Notes under the pieces: model-generated | What the model saw: only the letters and a program-made list of their open reading frames with translations | What the model was told of the DNA's origin: nothing | Database searches by the model: none | Position numbers and translations under genes: made by a program | Source of the DNA: Prochlorococcus sp. AG-347-K18 | GTDB lineage: Bacteria; Cyanobacteriota; Cyanobacteriia; PCC-6307; Cyanobiaceae | Reading direction: 5' to 3' | Length of the DNA stretch: 64,000 nt | NCBI GenBank assembly: GCA_003281365.1 | Contig: QCCF01000002.1 | Span: 124,001 to 188,000 of the forward strand | Part shown: in pieces, positions 36,184 through 46,918 of the stretch | How positions within the stretch are numbered: the stretch's first letter is position 1 | How the letters are laid out: every line of letters starts with the position of its first letter

Positions 36184-38259
36184 TTGGCACGCGACTTTCC
36201 CCTAGAACGAGTAAGGAATATAGGTATAGCCGCTCACATTGATGCTGGGAAGACTACAACAACTGAAAGAATATTGTTTTATTCTGGTGTGGTTCACAAG
36301 ATAGGAGAGGTTCATGATGGTGCGGCCGTAACAGATTGGATGGCTCAAGAAAGAGAGAGAGGAATAACTATAACCGCTGCTGCAATATCTACCAGTTGGC
36401 AAGATCACAGGATTAATATCATAGATACTCCTGGACACGTCGATTTTACTATTGAAGTGGAAAGATCAATGCGTGTCTTAGATGGTGTAATAGCTGTTTT
36501 TTGCGCGGTAGGTGGAGTTCAACCACAATCTGAAACAGTTTGGCGTCAAGCAGATAGATATTCCGTCCCAAGAATGGTCTTTGTGAACAAAATGGATAGA
36601 ACTGGCGCAGATTTTTTAAAGGTTAATAAGCAAATTAAAGATCGATTAAAAGCAAATGCATTACCAATTCAGTTGCCTATTGGAGCTGAAGGGGATCTCA
36701 CAGGCATTATTGATTTAGTTGCTAACAAGGCATATCTTTACAAAAATGACTTAGGTACTGATATTGAAGAAGCCCCAATCCCGTCTGAAATGGAAGAAGA
36801 AGCTGCTGAATGGAGAAACAAACTAATGGAAAGCGTTGCAGAAAATGATGAAGAGCTAATAGAAATATTCCTTGAAACAGGTGAATTATCTGAAGAACAA
36901 TTAAAAAAGGGTATAAGGGAAGGGGTTTTAAGACATGGACTTGTTCCTGTATTGTGTGGGTCAGCTTTTAAGAATAAGGGTGTACAGCTTGTTTTAGATG
37001 CTGTAGTTGATTACTTGCCAGCCCCAGTTGACGTGAAACCAATCCAAGGCGTTTTACCAAGTGGCAAAGAAGATGTAAGGCCTTCAGATGATAATGCTCC
37101 TTTCAGTGCATTAGCTTTCAAAGTGATGTCAGATCCCTATGGGAAATTAACTTTTGTAAGGATGTATTCAGGTGTCCTCTCAAAAGGAAGTTATGTTATG
37201 AATTCTACTAAAGATGCTAAAGAAAGAATTTCTAGATTGGTTATTTTAAAAGCTGATGAAAGAGAGGAAGTTGATGAATTGAGGGCTGGAGATTTAGGTG
37301 CTGTATTAGGTCTTAAGAACACAACAACTGGTGACACTTTATGTAATACAGATGATCCAATAGTTTTGGAAACATTGTTTATCCCTGAACCAGTTATTTC
37401 AGTGGCTGTTGAGCCAAAAACCAAAGGGGATATGGAAAAATTATCAAAAGCTTTAACTGCTTTGTCTGAAGAAGACCCAACCTTCAGGGTAAGTACTGAT
37501 CCAGAAACAAATCAAACTGTAATTGCTGGTATGGGTGAATTGCATCTAGAAATTCTTGTTGACAGAATGTTAAGAGAATTTAAAGTTGAAGCTAATATTG
37601 GAGCTCCACAGGTTTCATATAGAGAGACTATAAGAAGCAGTTCTAAAGGTGAAGGTAAATATGCAAGACAAACTGGAGGAAAAGGTCAATATGGTCATGT
37701 AATAATTGAAATGGAACCTGCTGAGGTTGGTAAAGGGTTTGAATTTGTTAATAAAATTGTTGGTGGAGCAGTACCCAAAGAGTACATTGGTCCTGCATCT
37801 AATGGAATGAAAGAAACTTGTGAATCTGGAGTTCTTGCCGGTTATCCACTCATTGATGTAAAAGTAACACTAGTCGATGGTTCATTCCACGATGTAGACT
37901 CATCAGAGATGGCATTCAAAATTGCAGGTTCCATGGCTTTTAAGGATGGGGTTAAAAAATGTAACCCTGTACTCTTAGAGCCTATGATGAAAGTTGAGGT
38001 CGAAAGTCCTGATGATTTTCTTGGATCTGTAATTGGTGATCTCTCTTCTAGAAGAGGTCAAGTAGAAGGACAATCCGTTGATGACGGATTGTCTAAGGTA
38101 CAGGCCAAAGTGCCCTTAGCCGAAATGTTCGGTTATGCTACTCAACTCCGATCAATGACTCAAGGTCGGGGTATATTTTCAATGGAGTTCGCAAATTATG
38201 AGGAAGTTCCTCGTAATGTTGCTGAAGCTATCATTTCCAAGAATCAGGGCAACTCCTGA
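36184..38259 (+). CDS. fusA: Elongation factor G
   Basis: EF-G is the GTPase that drives translocation. The P-loop is AHIDAGKTT at about residues 17-25, the DTPGHVDF G3 motif and the [11 protein letters not shown]4 motif follow, then domains II-V with [17 protein letters not shown] in domain IV. The 691-residue length is normal. The start is TTG with a GGAG ribosome binding site. It lies between rpsG and tuf, the classical str-operon position. Confidence 0.98.
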   Translation: MARDFPLERVRNIGIAAHIDAGKTTTTERILFYSGVVHKIGEVHDGAAVTDWMAQERERGITITAAAISTSWQDHRINIIDTPGHVDFTIEVERSMRVLDGVIAVFCAVGGVQPQSETVWRQADRYSVPRMVFVNKMDRTGADFLKVNKQIKDRLKANALPIQLPIGAEGDLTGIIDLVANKAYLYKNDLGTDIEEAPIPSEMEEEAAEWRNKLMESVAENDEELIEIFLETGELSEEQLKKGIREGVLRHGLVPVLCGSAFKNKGVQLVLDAVVDYLPAPVDVKPIQGVLPSGKEDVRPSDDNAPFSALAFKVMSDPYGKLTFVRMYSGVLSKGSYVMNSTKDAKERISRLVILKADEREEVDELRAGDLGAVLGLKNTTTGDTLCNTDDPIVLETLFIPEPVISVAVEPKTKGDMEKLSKALTALSEEDPTFRVSTDPETNQTVIAGMGELHLEILVDRMLREFKVEANIGAPQVSYRETIRSSSKGEGKYARQTGGKGQYGHVIIEMEPAEVGKGFEFVNKIVGGAVPKEYIGPASNGMKETCESGVLAGYPLIDVKVTLVDGSFHDVDSSEMAFKIAGSMAFKDGVKKCNPVLLEPMMKVEVESPDDFLGSVIGDLSSRRGQVEGQSVDDGLSKVQAKVPLAEMFGYATQLRSMTQGRGIFSMEFANYEEVPRNVAEAIISKNQGNS

Positions 38260-38303
38260 TCTCTAAACTAAAACACTCTTAAACCCTCGATTCTTTAATT
38301 CAA

Positions 38304-39503
38304 ATGGCTCGCGAGAAGTTCGAAAGAAACAAACCACATGTCAACATAGGTACTATTGGCCATGTTGATCATGGAAAAACAACACTTACTGCTGCTATCA
38401 CAAACGTATTAGCAAAAAAAGGTCAAGCTCAAGCTCAAGACTATGGAGACATTGATGGTGCTCCCGAAGAAAGAGAGCGTGGCATTACTATCAATACTGC
38501 TCACGTCGAATATGAAACTGAAGGCAGGCATTATGCTCATGTAGATTGTCCTGGACATGCTGATTATGTAAAGAACATGATTACAGGTGCAGCCCAAATG
38601 GATGGAGCTATTCTAGTTTGTGCTGCCACAGACGGACCTATGGCGCAAACAAAAGAACATATTCTTTTGGCTAAACAGGTTGGGGTTCCTGCTCTAGTAG
38701 TAGCTCTTAACAAATGTGATATGGTCGATGATGAAGAAATTATTGAACTTGTTGAAATGGAAATCAGGGAACTATTAGATAGTTATGATTTTCCAGGCGA
38801 CGATATTCCCATAGTTCAAGTTTCTGGATTAAAGGCTCTTGAAGGTGATTCTACTTGGGAATCAAAAATTGAGGAATTAATGAAAGCTGTTGATGCAAGT
38901 ATTCCAGAACCTGAAAGAGAAGTTGATAAACCATTCTTGATGGCTGTAGAAGATGTTTTCTCAATTACTGGTAGAGGAACTGTAGCTACTGGAAGAATTG
39001 AGAGAGGTAAAGTCAAAGTTGGAGAAGAGGTTGAAATAGTCGGGATAAGAGATACAAGACTAACAACTGTTACTGGAGTGGAAATGTTCCGTAAACTTCT
39101 TGATGAAGGTATGGCTGGTGACAACGTTGGTTTACTTCTTCGTGGTGTCCAAAAAGAAGATATTGAGAGAGGTATGGTACTTGTTAAGAAAGGTTCTATT
39201 ACTCCTCACACTCAATTTGAAGGAGAAGTTTATGTTCTTAAAAAAGAAGAAGGTGGTAGGCATACACCTTTCTTTGCAGGATATAGACCTCAGTTTTATA
39301 TCAGAACAACTGATGTAACAGGTCAAATCACTGCATTTACCTCTGATGACGGTTCTAATGTTGAAATGGTTATGCCAGGGGATAGAATCAAGATGACTGG
39401 AGAATTGATTTGTCCAGTTGCTATCGAACAAGGTATGCGATTCGCAATCCGTGAAGGCGGACGAACTATAGGTGCAGGAGTTGTTTCTAAAATCCTTAAA
39501 TAA
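38304..39503 (+). CDS. tuf: Elongation factor Tu
   Basis: EF-Tu delivers aminoacyl-tRNA to the A site. The product has [10 protein letters not shown] at residues 19-28, [12 protein letters not shown] (G3) and [10 protein letters not shown] (G4), followed by beta-barrel domains 2 and 3. Length is 399 residues with the normal C-terminus [14 protein letters not shown]. It is followed by rpsJ after 101 bp holding a stable hairpin. Confidence 0.99.
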
Positions 39504-39541
39504 ACAACTCTTATTTTAGGTTCCTAACCTCAATCACTTAA

Positions 39542-39581
39542 TATAAGTTTAGGACTAGGGTCATTGTTAATTTATGACCCT
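39542..39581 (+). promoter_or_regulatory. Candidate -10 and leader hairpin for rpsJ
   Basis: TATAAG at 39542-39547 would place a transcript start near 39554. Right after it, AGGGTCAT (39557-39564) and ATGACCCT (39574-39581) form a perfect 8-bp stem with a 9-nt loop. No U-run follows, so it is not a terminator. It ends 23 nt before the rpsJ ATG. Confidence 0.45.
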
Positions 39582-39604
39582 CCAATAGAATAAAATCTGA
39601 AATT

Positions 39605-39925
39605 ATGACTGCATCCATAGCACAACAAAAAATAAGAATAAGACTGAAGGCATTTGATAGAAGAATGCTTGATTTATCTTGCGATAAAATAATCCAAACT
39701 GCAGATACTACCTCTGCTTCAGCAATAGGCCCCATCCCTTTGCCAACAAAAAGAAAGATTTATTGTGTTCTAAGGTCACCACATGTTGATAAAGATTCTA
39801 GAGAGCATTTCGAGACAAGGACTCATCGAAGAATAATCGATATCTATAGTCCTTCAGCAAAAACTATTGATGCTCTCATGAAATTGGATCTTCCTAGTGG
39901 GGTAGATATAGAAGTTAAACTTTAA
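39605..39925 (+). CDS. rpsJ: 30S ribosomal protein S10
   Basis: S10 binds in the 30S head and doubles as the NusE antitermination partner of NusB. The 106-residue product shows [40 protein letters not shown] and the [20 protein letters not shown] block. In E. coli rpsJ heads the S10 operon; here, as in other cyanobacteria, it closes the str operon after tuf, far from rplB. Confidence 0.98.
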   Translation: MTASIAQQKIRIRLKAFDRRMLDLSCDKIIQTADTTSASAIGPIPLPTKRKIYCVLRSPHVDKDSREHFETRTHRRIIDIYSPSAKTIDALMKLDLPSGVDIEVKL

Positions 39926-39971
39926 GAAATCCCGAAAAAGACTTATATTTATTAACATATGATTGTATTAA

Positions 39972-39976
39972 TGAGG
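39972..39976 (+). promoter_or_regulatory. Shine-Dalgarno of the Lon-domain gene
   Basis: GAGGT lies 5 nt before the ATG at 39982. TATGAT at 39958-39963 just upstream may be a -10 element, giving a leader of only about 12 nt. Confidence 0.4.
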
Positions 39977-39981
39977 TTTAA

Positions 39982-40638
39982 ATGGGAGAGCTCTCAGTAA
40001 GGGAATTACCTTTATTTCCTTTGCCAGAGGTAGTTCTTTTCCCTAAAGAAGTTTTACCATTACATATTTTTGAATCTAGATATAGAATCATGCTCCAATC
40101 TGTTCTTGAGACTGATTCAATGTTTGGTGTAATTAAGTGGGATCCAAACACAAAAAGTATGGCAAATATTGGATGCTGTGCCCAAGTAATAAAACATCAA
40201 ACTGCAGAGGATGGAAGAAGTAATATTATCACTTTAGGCCAACAAAGATTTCAAGTTTTGGAAATTGTTCGTTCAACACCCTTTTGCTCAGCGATGGTGA
40301 GTTGGATTAGTGATGATAATATTGATGACCTTCAAAAATTAGATTCTTTAAAAGATTCAGTAACAGAAGCTCTAAACGATGTAATTAATCTAACAAGCAA
40401 ATTGACAAATACAAAGAAAAACCTACCTGATAAATTACCTAATAACCCTATGGAATTATCATTTTGGATTGGAGCTCATCTTGGAGGCCCTGTTGCTGAT
40501 GAACAGCAAAGACTATTAGAAGAAAGAAATACCTATACTCGTTTGCAAAGAGAATATGAAATGCTAGATCATACAAGAAAGCAGCTTGCAGCAAGAACTG
40601 CCTTGAAAGAAACTTTTCCCGATACGAAAGAAACTTAA
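39982..40638 (+). CDS. Lon N-terminal (substrate-binding) domain protein
   Basis: The 218-residue protein is a stand-alone version of the N-terminal PUA-like domain of Lon protease: RELPLFPLPEVVLFPKEVLPLHIFESRYR at the start, then GCCAQVIKH and ITLGQQRFQVLEI. No ATPase or protease domain is present, so it is not itself a Lon protease. Such proteins are widespread in cyanobacteria and plants and are thought to help recognise substrates. Its stop is immediately followed by the methyltransferase start. Confidence 0.87.
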   Translation: MGELSVRELPLFPLPEVVLFPKEVLPLHIFESRYRIMLQSVLETDSMFGVIKWDPNTKSMANIGCCAQVIKHQTAEDGRSNIITLGQQRFQVLEIVRSTPFCSAMVSWISDDNIDDLQKLDSLKDSVTEALNDVINLTSKLTNTKKNLPDKLPNNPMELSFWIGAHLGGPVADEQQRLLEERNTYTRLQREYEMLDHTRKQLAARTALKETFPDTKET

Positions 40639-41574
40639 ATGTTTGTATTGATTTTATCTATATTTATTCCCATCTTATGCTTTGTAGTATCTTTTATCAT
40701 CTGGAGTGTTAATGCTAGAAAATATAGTTCTTCTGGGACTGTGGCATCTGCATATGATGCGTGGACGCAAGATAAATTACTTGAGAGACTTTGGGGAGAG
40801 CATATTCACTTGGGCTTTTATCCTTTAGATAAAAAAAATATAGACTTTAGAGAAGCAAAAGTTAAGTTTGTTCATGAGTTAGTCAAATGGAGTGGTTTAG
40901 ATAAATTACCGAAAGGTTCAAGAATACTTGATATAGGTTGCGGAATAGGAGGAAGTTCAAGGATTCTTGCAAAATATTATGGGTTTAATGTTACTGGGAT
41001 TACAATTAGTCCTGCTCAAGTCAAAAGAGCAAGAGAACTTACTCCATCAGGTCTTAATTGCAATTTTCAAGTTATGGATGCATTAGATTTAAAATTTGAA
41101 GATGGATCTTTTGATGCAGTATGGAGTGTGGAGGCTGGTGCACACATGAGTGACAAAAAGATCTATGCAGATGAAATGCTAAGAACTTTGAGACCTGGAG
41201 GTTATTTGGCATTAGCTGACTGGAACTCAAGAGATCTCAGTAAATACCCACCATCTTTATTTGAGAAGGTGGTTCTTAAACAATTACTTGAACAGTGGGT
41301 TCATCCTAATTTTATTAGTATTAAGGAATTCGGTAATATTCTTAGAACCAATCAAAATAGTGCGGGTAAAGTTATATTTGAAAATTGGAATTCTTATACA
41401 AATCCTTCATGGTACGACTCAATTATTGAAGGTATTAGAAGACCCTCAGCAATTTTGACACTGGGTCCCTTAGCGATAATAAAATCCATTAGAGAGATAC
41501 CAACAATACTTCTTATGAATTGGGCATTTAGAAAAGGTTTGATGGAGTTTGGAGTCTATAAGTGTAGAGGATAA
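40639..41574 (+). CDS. 2-methyl-6-phytylquinol (MPBQ/MSBQ) methyltransferase-like enzyme
   Basis: The 311-residue protein has an N-terminal hydrophobic anchor (about residues 1-24) and a class I SAM-methyltransferase domain with ILDIGCGIGGSS at 96-107 and a SVEAGAHMSDKK segment. It resembles the Sll0418-type methyltransferase that acts on tocopherol and plastoquinone precursors at the thylakoid or plasma membrane; this comparison is from memory. It is directly joined to the Lon-domain gene with no gap, so the two are co-transcribed. Confidence 0.8.
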   Translation: MFVLILSIFIPILCFVVSFIIWSVNARKYSSSGTVASAYDAWTQDKLLERLWGEHIHLGFYPLDKKNIDFREAKVKFVHELVKWSGLDKLPKGSRILDIGCGIGGSSRILAKYYGFNVTGITISPAQVKRARELTPSGLNCNFQVMDALDLKFEDGSFDAVWSVEAGAHMSDKKIYADEMLRTLRPGGYLALADWNSRDLSKYPPSLFEKVVLKQLLEQWVHPNFISIKEFGNILRTNQNSAGKVIFENWNSYTNPSWYDSIIEGIRRPSAILTLGPLAIIKSIREIPTILLMNWAFRKGLMEFGVYKCRG

Positions 41575-41575
41575 A

Positions 41576-42421
41576 TTAATTTAGTTCTATATTTTCAGAA
41601 AAATAATTCCCAAAATCTATAAATCTCTTGCATAGGGGCTCAAGATTTTTTTTTAATGCAATGAGATTATCAATATTATTTTGATTATTTAATTCTAAAT
41701 CAATATAAATTATGTAATCGCCTAACTCTCTTTTAGAGGGTCTAGACTCTATTTTGCTCATATTAAATCCAAAATCTGCGATATAGTTTATTGCTTTAAG
41801 TAAAGCACCAGGTTCATTTAAAATTAATGAGAAAGCAAAGCTGGCTATATTTGCTGAACTAGAATTTGATTCTTTGCTTAGTAAAACAAATCTAGTACAA
41901 TTTCCTGGAACATCATTTATGGGAAAGGCTAATTCTTTAAGTCCTTCAATTTTAATTAATGATTTTGAACCTATAGCTGCTCTAAATTTACTCCCTTTTA
42001 CCATATTGACAGCTTCTGATGTTGAATTGGTTGGAAGAGCAATTGCATTAGGAAGATTTTCAGATAACCATTCAGAACATTGAGCTAGTGCTTGAGGATG
42101 AGATAAAACTTCTGAAATAATTGGAAGTTCACCATCACTAATTAATGCATGTTTTATGGGTATAACAATTGCTTTATTGATAAATATATCAGGAAATTTC
42201 CAAAGAGCATCTAGAGTGGCTGTAACTCCTCCTTCCACAGAATTTTCAATTGGTACTACAGCAGCATCACAATTGTTGTAGGCTATCGATTTAATAACCG
42301 AATGTAACCCATTACATGGTACAAATATAGGTGTCTGAAAATTGGCAAGCTTTGATAATATATGAGCTGCTTTTTCTGCGTATGTTCCTTTAGGACCTAA
42401 ATATGCAACTTGTTTGCTCAT
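41576..42421 (-). CDS. pheA: Prephenate dehydratase
   Basis: This enzyme converts prephenate to phenylpyruvate for phenylalanine synthesis. The N-terminal domain carries AYLGPKGTYAEKAAHIL and VPIENSVEGGVTATLD. The catalytic NCTRFVLLSKE motif lies before the C-terminal ACT regulatory domain (LNEPGALLKAINYIADFGFN, then SKIESRPSKRE), whose ESRP is associated with phenylalanine feedback. Length is 281 residues. It has no fused chorismate mutase. Its stop converges on the methyltransferase with a 1-bp gap. Confidence 0.95.
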   Translation of the reverse strand: MSKQVAYLGPKGTYAEKAAHILSKLANFQTPIFVPCNGLHSVIKSIAYNNCDAAVVPIENSVEGGVTATLDALWKFPDIFINKAIVIPIKHALISDGELPIISEVLSHPQALAQCSEWLSENLPNAIALPTNSTSEAVNMVKGSKFRAAIGSKSLIKIEGLKELAFPINDVPGNCTRFVLLSKESNSSSANIASFAFSLILNEPGALLKAINYIADFGFNMSKIESRPSKRELGDYIIYIDLELNNQNNIDNLIALKKNLEPLCKRFIDFGNYFSENIELN

Positions 42422-42473
42422 GATTAATTGTAAGAAAAAAAGAGATCAAAAAAGCATTGGAGGGATATAGAAA

Positions 42474-42992
42474 ATGCTATTGTCTTTTGATGCTAAACAG
42501 AAATTAAAGCTTTCTGTAACAAGAAATAAAGAATATCTTTCTAAATATCTTTTAGAAGAAGAAAGAGTTGTTGGAGCAATGCTAGACTCCAAAAAATTAG
42601 TATCTGAAGGGGAGGGTAGATACAAGTATACAGTAACAAGTTTTAAGGTTTTTCAATTAGATATTAACCCTGTTGTTTCAATTGCGGTAGAGAATGAAGA
42701 TGGAATTTTAAGAATGAGTGCGCTTGAGAGTAAATTAGATGGTTTAGGAATGGTAGATGACTTTAACCTTATTTTGAAAGCTAATTTAGAAGCAACTGAA
42801 ATTGGATTAGAAGGAGAAGCGTTATTAGGAGTATCTGTTAGCCAACCTCCGCTATTGAAGCTGGTGCCAAAAAAAATTTTGGAATCTACAGGTCATTCTG
42901 TATTGAATGGGATTTTGTTGGGCATAAAATCAAGAGTTCAAAAGCAATTAGTTAAAGATTTTCTAGATTGGTGTGCCTTAAATAATATTTGA
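42474..42992 (+). CDS. DUF1997 family protein
   Basis: The 172-residue protein matches the cyanobacterial and plastid DUF1997 family by its overall pattern: [41 protein letters not shown] and the C-terminal [18 protein letters not shown]. It is predicted soluble and beta-rich at the front. The function is unknown. Its 3' end overlaps the 3' end of rnhB by 55 bp on the opposite strand, one of two notable tail-to-tail overlaps in this window. Confidence 0.82.
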   Translation: MLLSFDAKQKLKLSVTRNKEYLSKYLLEEERVVGAMLDSKKLVSEGEGRYKYTVTSFKVFQLDINPVVSIAVENEDGILRMSALESKLDGLGMVDDFNLILKANLEATEIGLEGEALLGVSVSQPPLLKLVPKKILESTGHSVLNGILLGIKSRVQKQLVKDFLDWCALNNI

Positions 42993-43558
42993 TTTCTTAA
43001 AAAGCTTTTTCTATGAAGATTTGTTATGCCATTGTCTTTGATAATTGAAAGATGCTCTTTGGTTCCATATCCTTTATTTTTAAATATAAAGAATCCTGGG
43101 TGCTTTTTGTCTAACCTCTCCATTAGGCTGTCGCGAGAAACTTTTGCAAGTATGCTTGCTGAAGCTATTGAAGTAAATTTCAAGTCTCCTGAAATTATAT
43201 TTTTCTGAATTCCCATCCATGGCCTTAATAATAATGGACCATCAATTAATAGTTCAGATGGCTTTTCTTTTAATTTTCTTAAGGCTCTTATCATTGAGAG
43301 TTCAGTTGCAACTCTGATACCGAGTTTATCTATTTCTCGAGCTGATGATTGACCAATTCCATAATCGGAAGAAAGTAGTAAAATTTTTGGAAAAAGCAAT
43401 TTCCTTTTTTTAGGAGTTAATCTTTTACTATCAGTTACTCCAAATTGTCTTAGGATAGTTTTATTTTTTTCAGTTAAAACTACAACTGCTGAAAAAACTG
43501 GGCCAAAAACTGCTCCCTTCCCAACTTCATCTATTCCAATTTCGAATAACTTATTCAA
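42938..43558 (-). CDS. rnhB: Ribonuclease HII
   Basis: RNase HII removes ribonucleotides from DNA and RNA of RNA-DNA hybrids. The conserved acidic start [14 protein letters not shown] (D10, E11), the ELLIDGPLL aspartate and the [13 protein letters not shown] block are visible. Length is 206 residues. The start is TTG and overlaps the end of rne by 8 bp on the same strand, so rne and rnhB form an operon. Confidence 0.94.
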   Translation of the reverse strand: MNKLFEIGIDEVGKGAVFGPVFSAVVVLTEKNKTILRQFGVTDSKRLTPKKRKLLFPKILLLSSDYGIGQSSAREIDKLGIRVATELSMIRALRKLKEKPSELLIDGPLLLRPWMGIQKNIISGDLKFTSIASASILAKVSRDSLMERLDKKHPGFFIFKNKGYGTKEHLSIIKDNGITNLHRKSFLRNQILFKAHQSRKSLTNCF

Positions 43559-45374
43559 TAGTTGCTGAAGATCTTCTTCTTTTTTTTCTTACATTGTTTA
43601 TTTCATCTGTTGTTTCAATCTCATCCTTCTTATCTAGAATGATAACTTCTTCATTAACCTTAGTTTTTGTTACTGATTTATCTTTGGAATTTGCCTTTTC
43701 TAAACTTTTAGTCTCAATACCTTCAGCTCCTTTCGATTTTGAGACTTTTTTTACTTGTTTTGCTTTTATTTTTTTACTATCTGGATTTTTTTCTTTATGA
43801 ATATCCTCTAAATGCACAAAATTGTTGCTAGTCAGATATTCTTTTCCTAGCTTTATAAGTGGATTAATGCCCAATTGACTGAAAACAATTTTTTCATCAT
43901 TTGTAAGATCAACAGTTATTATATTTTTTTCTTTTAAATTTAAGTTGTTTAAATCATCATTATCATTCTCTTTTTTATCAGATAAATCCTCATTATTAAG
44001 GTTTTTGGGGCTAAAGGATTCTTTCTCACTTATTTTTTCTTTTTTATCGGTTGATTGATTAGTATCAATATTAATATCTGCATTCTTTAGAATGTTTGAT
44101 GTATTAGATTTTTCTTCGACGTTTTTAATTTTTTGATCAGGTATTGCATAATTTAATTGATTTTCAATATGCCCAGTACCATTGCATGTAGAACATTTTT
44201 GACCGAACAATTCATATATATTTTGACCTTGTCTTTTTCTGGTTAATTCAACCAAACCTAATTCAGTAAGCTGAGCTATCTGTGGCCTAGCAGAATCATT
44301 CTTTATCGCTGAAGTAAAGTGTTCAAGTAATTGGAATTGATCTCTTCTAGATTCCATGTCAATAAAATCTACCACGATAACTCCACCAATATTTCTTAAT
44401 TTCATTTGTCTTGAGATTTCAACTGCTGCTTCGCAATTCGTCCATAAAACAGTTTGCCTAGAGTTTGCAGATCTTGTAAATGATCCCGAGTTTACATCAA
44501 TTACTGTTAAAGCTTCAGTTGGTTCAATGATGATATAACCTCCTGAAGGAAGATCAACTCTGGGTTGAAGAGCTTTTTGAATTGCTTTCTTAATTTCGTA
44601 TTTTTCTAAAATATGTTGATTTAAATCATTGTCGTGAAACTCAACTTCTAAATTAGATTCATAATTTATTAAAAAATCTTTTGCCCTTTCGACTGAAAAT
44701 TTACTATCGATAATTATGCTTTTAGTTGATGATTTCAGATGATCTCTCAAAATCTTAAGAGAGAAATCATCATCTCTTTTTATTAAATTAGGAGGATTCG
44801 TAGTTTCAGAAATTTTTAAGATATCTTCCCACTGTTGAATTAAATTTTCTAAATCCTCAATGAGTAGTTCCTCTTTTATCTTCTCAGCCTCTGTTCTAAA
44901 TAGTAAACCTGTGCTAGGTGGTTTCATTAAAACCCCAAGAGCTTTCAAACGGCTTCTTTCTGCTTCTGTATTTATTTTTCTGGAAATATTAACCCCTTGT
45001 CCATATGGTTGTAAGATTAAATATTTTCCAGGTATTGAAATGCTTCCCGTGAGTCTTGGCCCTTTAGATCCTGTGGGTTCTTTCATAACTTGTACAAGAA
45101 CTTTTTGTTTCGGTTCTAGTAATTCAGTTATTCCCAAGATTCCTTTTTTAAGTCTTAATGGCCCTAGATCTGATACATGGATGAATCCATTTTTATTACT
45201 CTCACCAATATTTATGAAAGCTGCATCAATGCCAGGAAGAACGTTTTCAACTGTTCCCAAAAAAATATCGCCAATTTGATATTGACCTTGTGCGACGATT
45301 AATTCATCAACTCGATCATCTGTGAGTAGTGCTGCAATTCGAGCCTGCTCAGCGATGATAATTTGCTGAGACAT
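43551..45374 (-). CDS. rne: Ribonuclease E/G
   Basis: RNase E is the main endonuclease of mRNA decay and rRNA processing. The S1 domain lies around residues 32-115 ([20 protein letters not shown]), the catalytic acids are in [11 protein letters not shown] and [12 protein letters not shown], and the Zn-link is CSTCNGTGH. The 607-residue cyanobacterial type has a low-complexity charged tail instead of the long E. coli degradosome scaffold. It ends in RKKRRRSSA (596-604), matching the conserved cyanobacterial PNPase-binding peptide. rnhB follows. Confidence 0.97.
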   Translation of the reverse strand: MSQQIIIAEQARIAALLTDDRVDELIVAQGQYQIGDIFLGTVENVLPGIDAAFINIGESNKNGFIHVSDLGPLRLKKGILGITELLEPKQKVLVQVMKEPTGSKGPRLTGSISIPGKYLILQPYGQGVNISRKINTEAERSRLKALGVLMKPPSTGLLFRTEAEKIKEELLIEDLENLIQQWEDILKISETTNPPNLIKRDDDFSLKILRDHLKSSTKSIIIDSKFSVERAKDFLINYESNLEVEFHDNDLNQHILEKYEIKKAIQKALQPRVDLPSGGYIIIEPTEALTVIDVNSGSFTRSANSRQTVLWTNCEAAVEISRQMKLRNIGGVIVVDFIDMESRRDQFQLLEHFTSAIKNDSARPQIAQLTELGLVELTRKRQGQNIYELFGQKCSTCNGTGHIENQLNYAIPDQKIKNVEEKSNTSNILKNADINIDTNQSTDKKEKISEKESFSPKNLNNEDLSDKKENDNDDLNNLNLKEKNIITVDLTNDEKIVFSQLGINPLIKLGKEYLTSNNFVHLEDIHKEKNPDSKKIKAKQVKKVSKSKGAEGIETKSLEKANSKDKSVTKTKVNEEVIILDKKDEIETTDEINNVRKKRRRSSATIE

Positions 45375-45660
45375 ATAATTTATTCTGAAAGGTTTGAATT
45401 TTAAAAATCATCTAAATAAAGAATTAATTTTTTAAGAATGCAATTCTTTATAGATAGTATTATTTACTTTTTTAAATTAAAGTTAGTAGCAATTTAATTC
45501 AGCTATGTATAAAACTCTAGACGACTTTTAAATTATTTGAAATTGAAAAAAAAGCCATGATTATTTCTTAATATAATCATAACTACAATAATATTAACAT
45601 CTAATCACCACTAAAGCACGTTGATCAACTATCCTTATATAGATTCAACTTTTATATATT
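45375..45660. promoter_or_regulatory. Divergent promoter region rne / dapL (286 bp)
   Basis: The region holds no supported gene. For dapL, TATAAT (45572-45577) lies in the loop and right arm of ATGATTA-N10-TAATCAT (45557-45580), giving a leader of about 75 nt. The perfect decamer palindrome GTTGATCAAC (45620-45629) lies 31 nt before the dapL GTG. The rne promoter must lie in the left half; I see no clear -10 there. Long rne leaders are known in cyanobacteria. Confidence 0.4.
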
Positions 45661-46887
45661 GTGGTTCAAGTAAACGAAAATTATTTAAAACTCAAAGCTG
45701 GCTATTTATTTCCTGAAATTGCTAAAAGAATAAAATTATATTCTCAATCAAATAAGAATACTGAGATAATTAAGCTTGGCATAGGTGATGTGACAGAACC
45801 ATTACCTAAAGCCTGTAGAGATGCTATGGGTAAAGCTTTAAATGAAATGGGAACAACTGAAGGTTTTAGGGGCTATGGCCCTGAACAAGGTTATTCATGG
45901 CTCAGAGAAAAAATATCCACACATGATTTCATTCAGAGGGGCTGTAAAATATCACCTGAAGAAATTTTTATATCAGATGGTTCCAAATGCGATAGTAGTA
46001 ATATTTTAGATATTCTTGGTAAAGATAATTTGATTGCTGTCACCGATCCTGTTTATCCCGTTTATGTAGATAGTAATGTTATGACTGGAAGAACAGGCGA
46101 TGTTTTAGAAAATGGTACTTATCAAGGATTGACATATCTAGCTATAAACGAAGAAAATAACTTCCTTCCAGAAATACCCAAAAATAAAGTTGATATTTTG
46201 TATCTTTGTTTTCCAAATAATCCTACTGGAGCAACAATTACTAAAGAAGAATTGAAAAAATGGATTGACTATGCTCTTCAGAACAAATCTTTAATACTTT
46301 TTGATGCAGCTTACGAAGCATTTATTCAAGATAATGATATCCCTCATTCAATTTATGAGATTGAGGGTGCCAAAGAGTGTGCTATAGAATTTCGATCTTT
46401 TTCGAAAAATGCAGGATTCACCGGAGTAAGGTGTGCATATACAGTAGTACCTAAAAATCTTTTAGGATTCAGTTCAACTGATGAGGAGATAGAATTATGG
46501 TCTCTTTGGAATAGGCGTCAATCTACAAAATTCAATGGAGTAAGTTATATTGTTCAGAAAGGAGCAGAGGCAGTTTATTCTCTTGAGGGAATGAGAGAGG
46601 TCAAAGGTTTAATTGATTTTTACATGGAAAATGCAAAAATTATGAAAAATAAACTTCAAACTGCAGGATATAAAGTTTTCGGTGGGGATAATGCGCCCTA
46701 TATCTGGATCAAAGTTCCTGACCAAATGACATCTTGGGACTTTTTTGATTTTCTTCTTCGAAAAGTCCGCGTTGTTGGAACCCCTGGGAGTGGATTTGGA
46801 TTATCAGGGGAGGGTTATTTTCGTTTGTCAGCATTTAACTCACGATCAAATGTCATTGATGCAATGGAGAGAATAATTAATATATAA
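45661..46887 (+). CDS. dapL: LL-diaminopimelate aminotransferase
   Basis: DapL converts tetrahydrodipicolinate directly to LL-diaminopimelate, the plant and cyanobacterial lysine/peptidoglycan route. The PLP lysine is K249 in [27 protein letters not shown] is the fold-type I substrate motif, and [15 protein letters not shown] and [11 protein letters not shown] are DapL features. The 408-residue length is normal. The start is GTG with no Shine-Dalgarno. clpS follows after 31 bp on the same strand. Confidence 0.96.
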   Translation: MVQVNENYLKLKAGYLFPEIAKRIKLYSQSNKNTEIIKLGIGDVTEPLPKACRDAMGKALNEMGTTEGFRGYGPEQGYSWLREKISTHDFIQRGCKISPEEIFISDGSKCDSSNILDILGKDNLIAVTDPVYPVYVDSNVMTGRTGDVLENGTYQGLTYLAINEENNFLPEIPKNKVDILYLCFPNNPTGATITKEELKKWIDYALQNKSLILFDAAYEAFIQDNDIPHSIYEIEGAKECAIEFRSFSKNAGFTGVRCAYTVVPKNLLGFSSTDEEIELWSLWNRRQSTKFNGVSYIVQKGAEAVYSLEGMREVKGLIDFYMENAKIMKNKLQTAGYKVFGGDNAPYIWIKVPDQMTSWDFFDFLLRKVRVVGTPGSGFGLSGEGYFRLSAFNSRSNVIDAMERIINI

Positions 46888-46918
46888 TTATCAATACTAT
46901 CTAGATTCTAAAAATCTA

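Noticed and set aside
39201-39211. ACTCCTCACAC, identical to the unpaired motif of the cyanobacterial small RNA Yfr1
   Set aside because: It lies in frame inside tuf, encoding conserved EF-Tu residues (ITPHTQF), without the flanking stems of Yfr1. Coincidence of coding sequence is the better explanation.
42474-42992. Frameshift or pseudogene explanation for the DUF1997/rnhB overlap
   Set aside because: Both proteins have full, plausible family length and intact conserved blocks, so a true tail-to-tail overlap is simpler.
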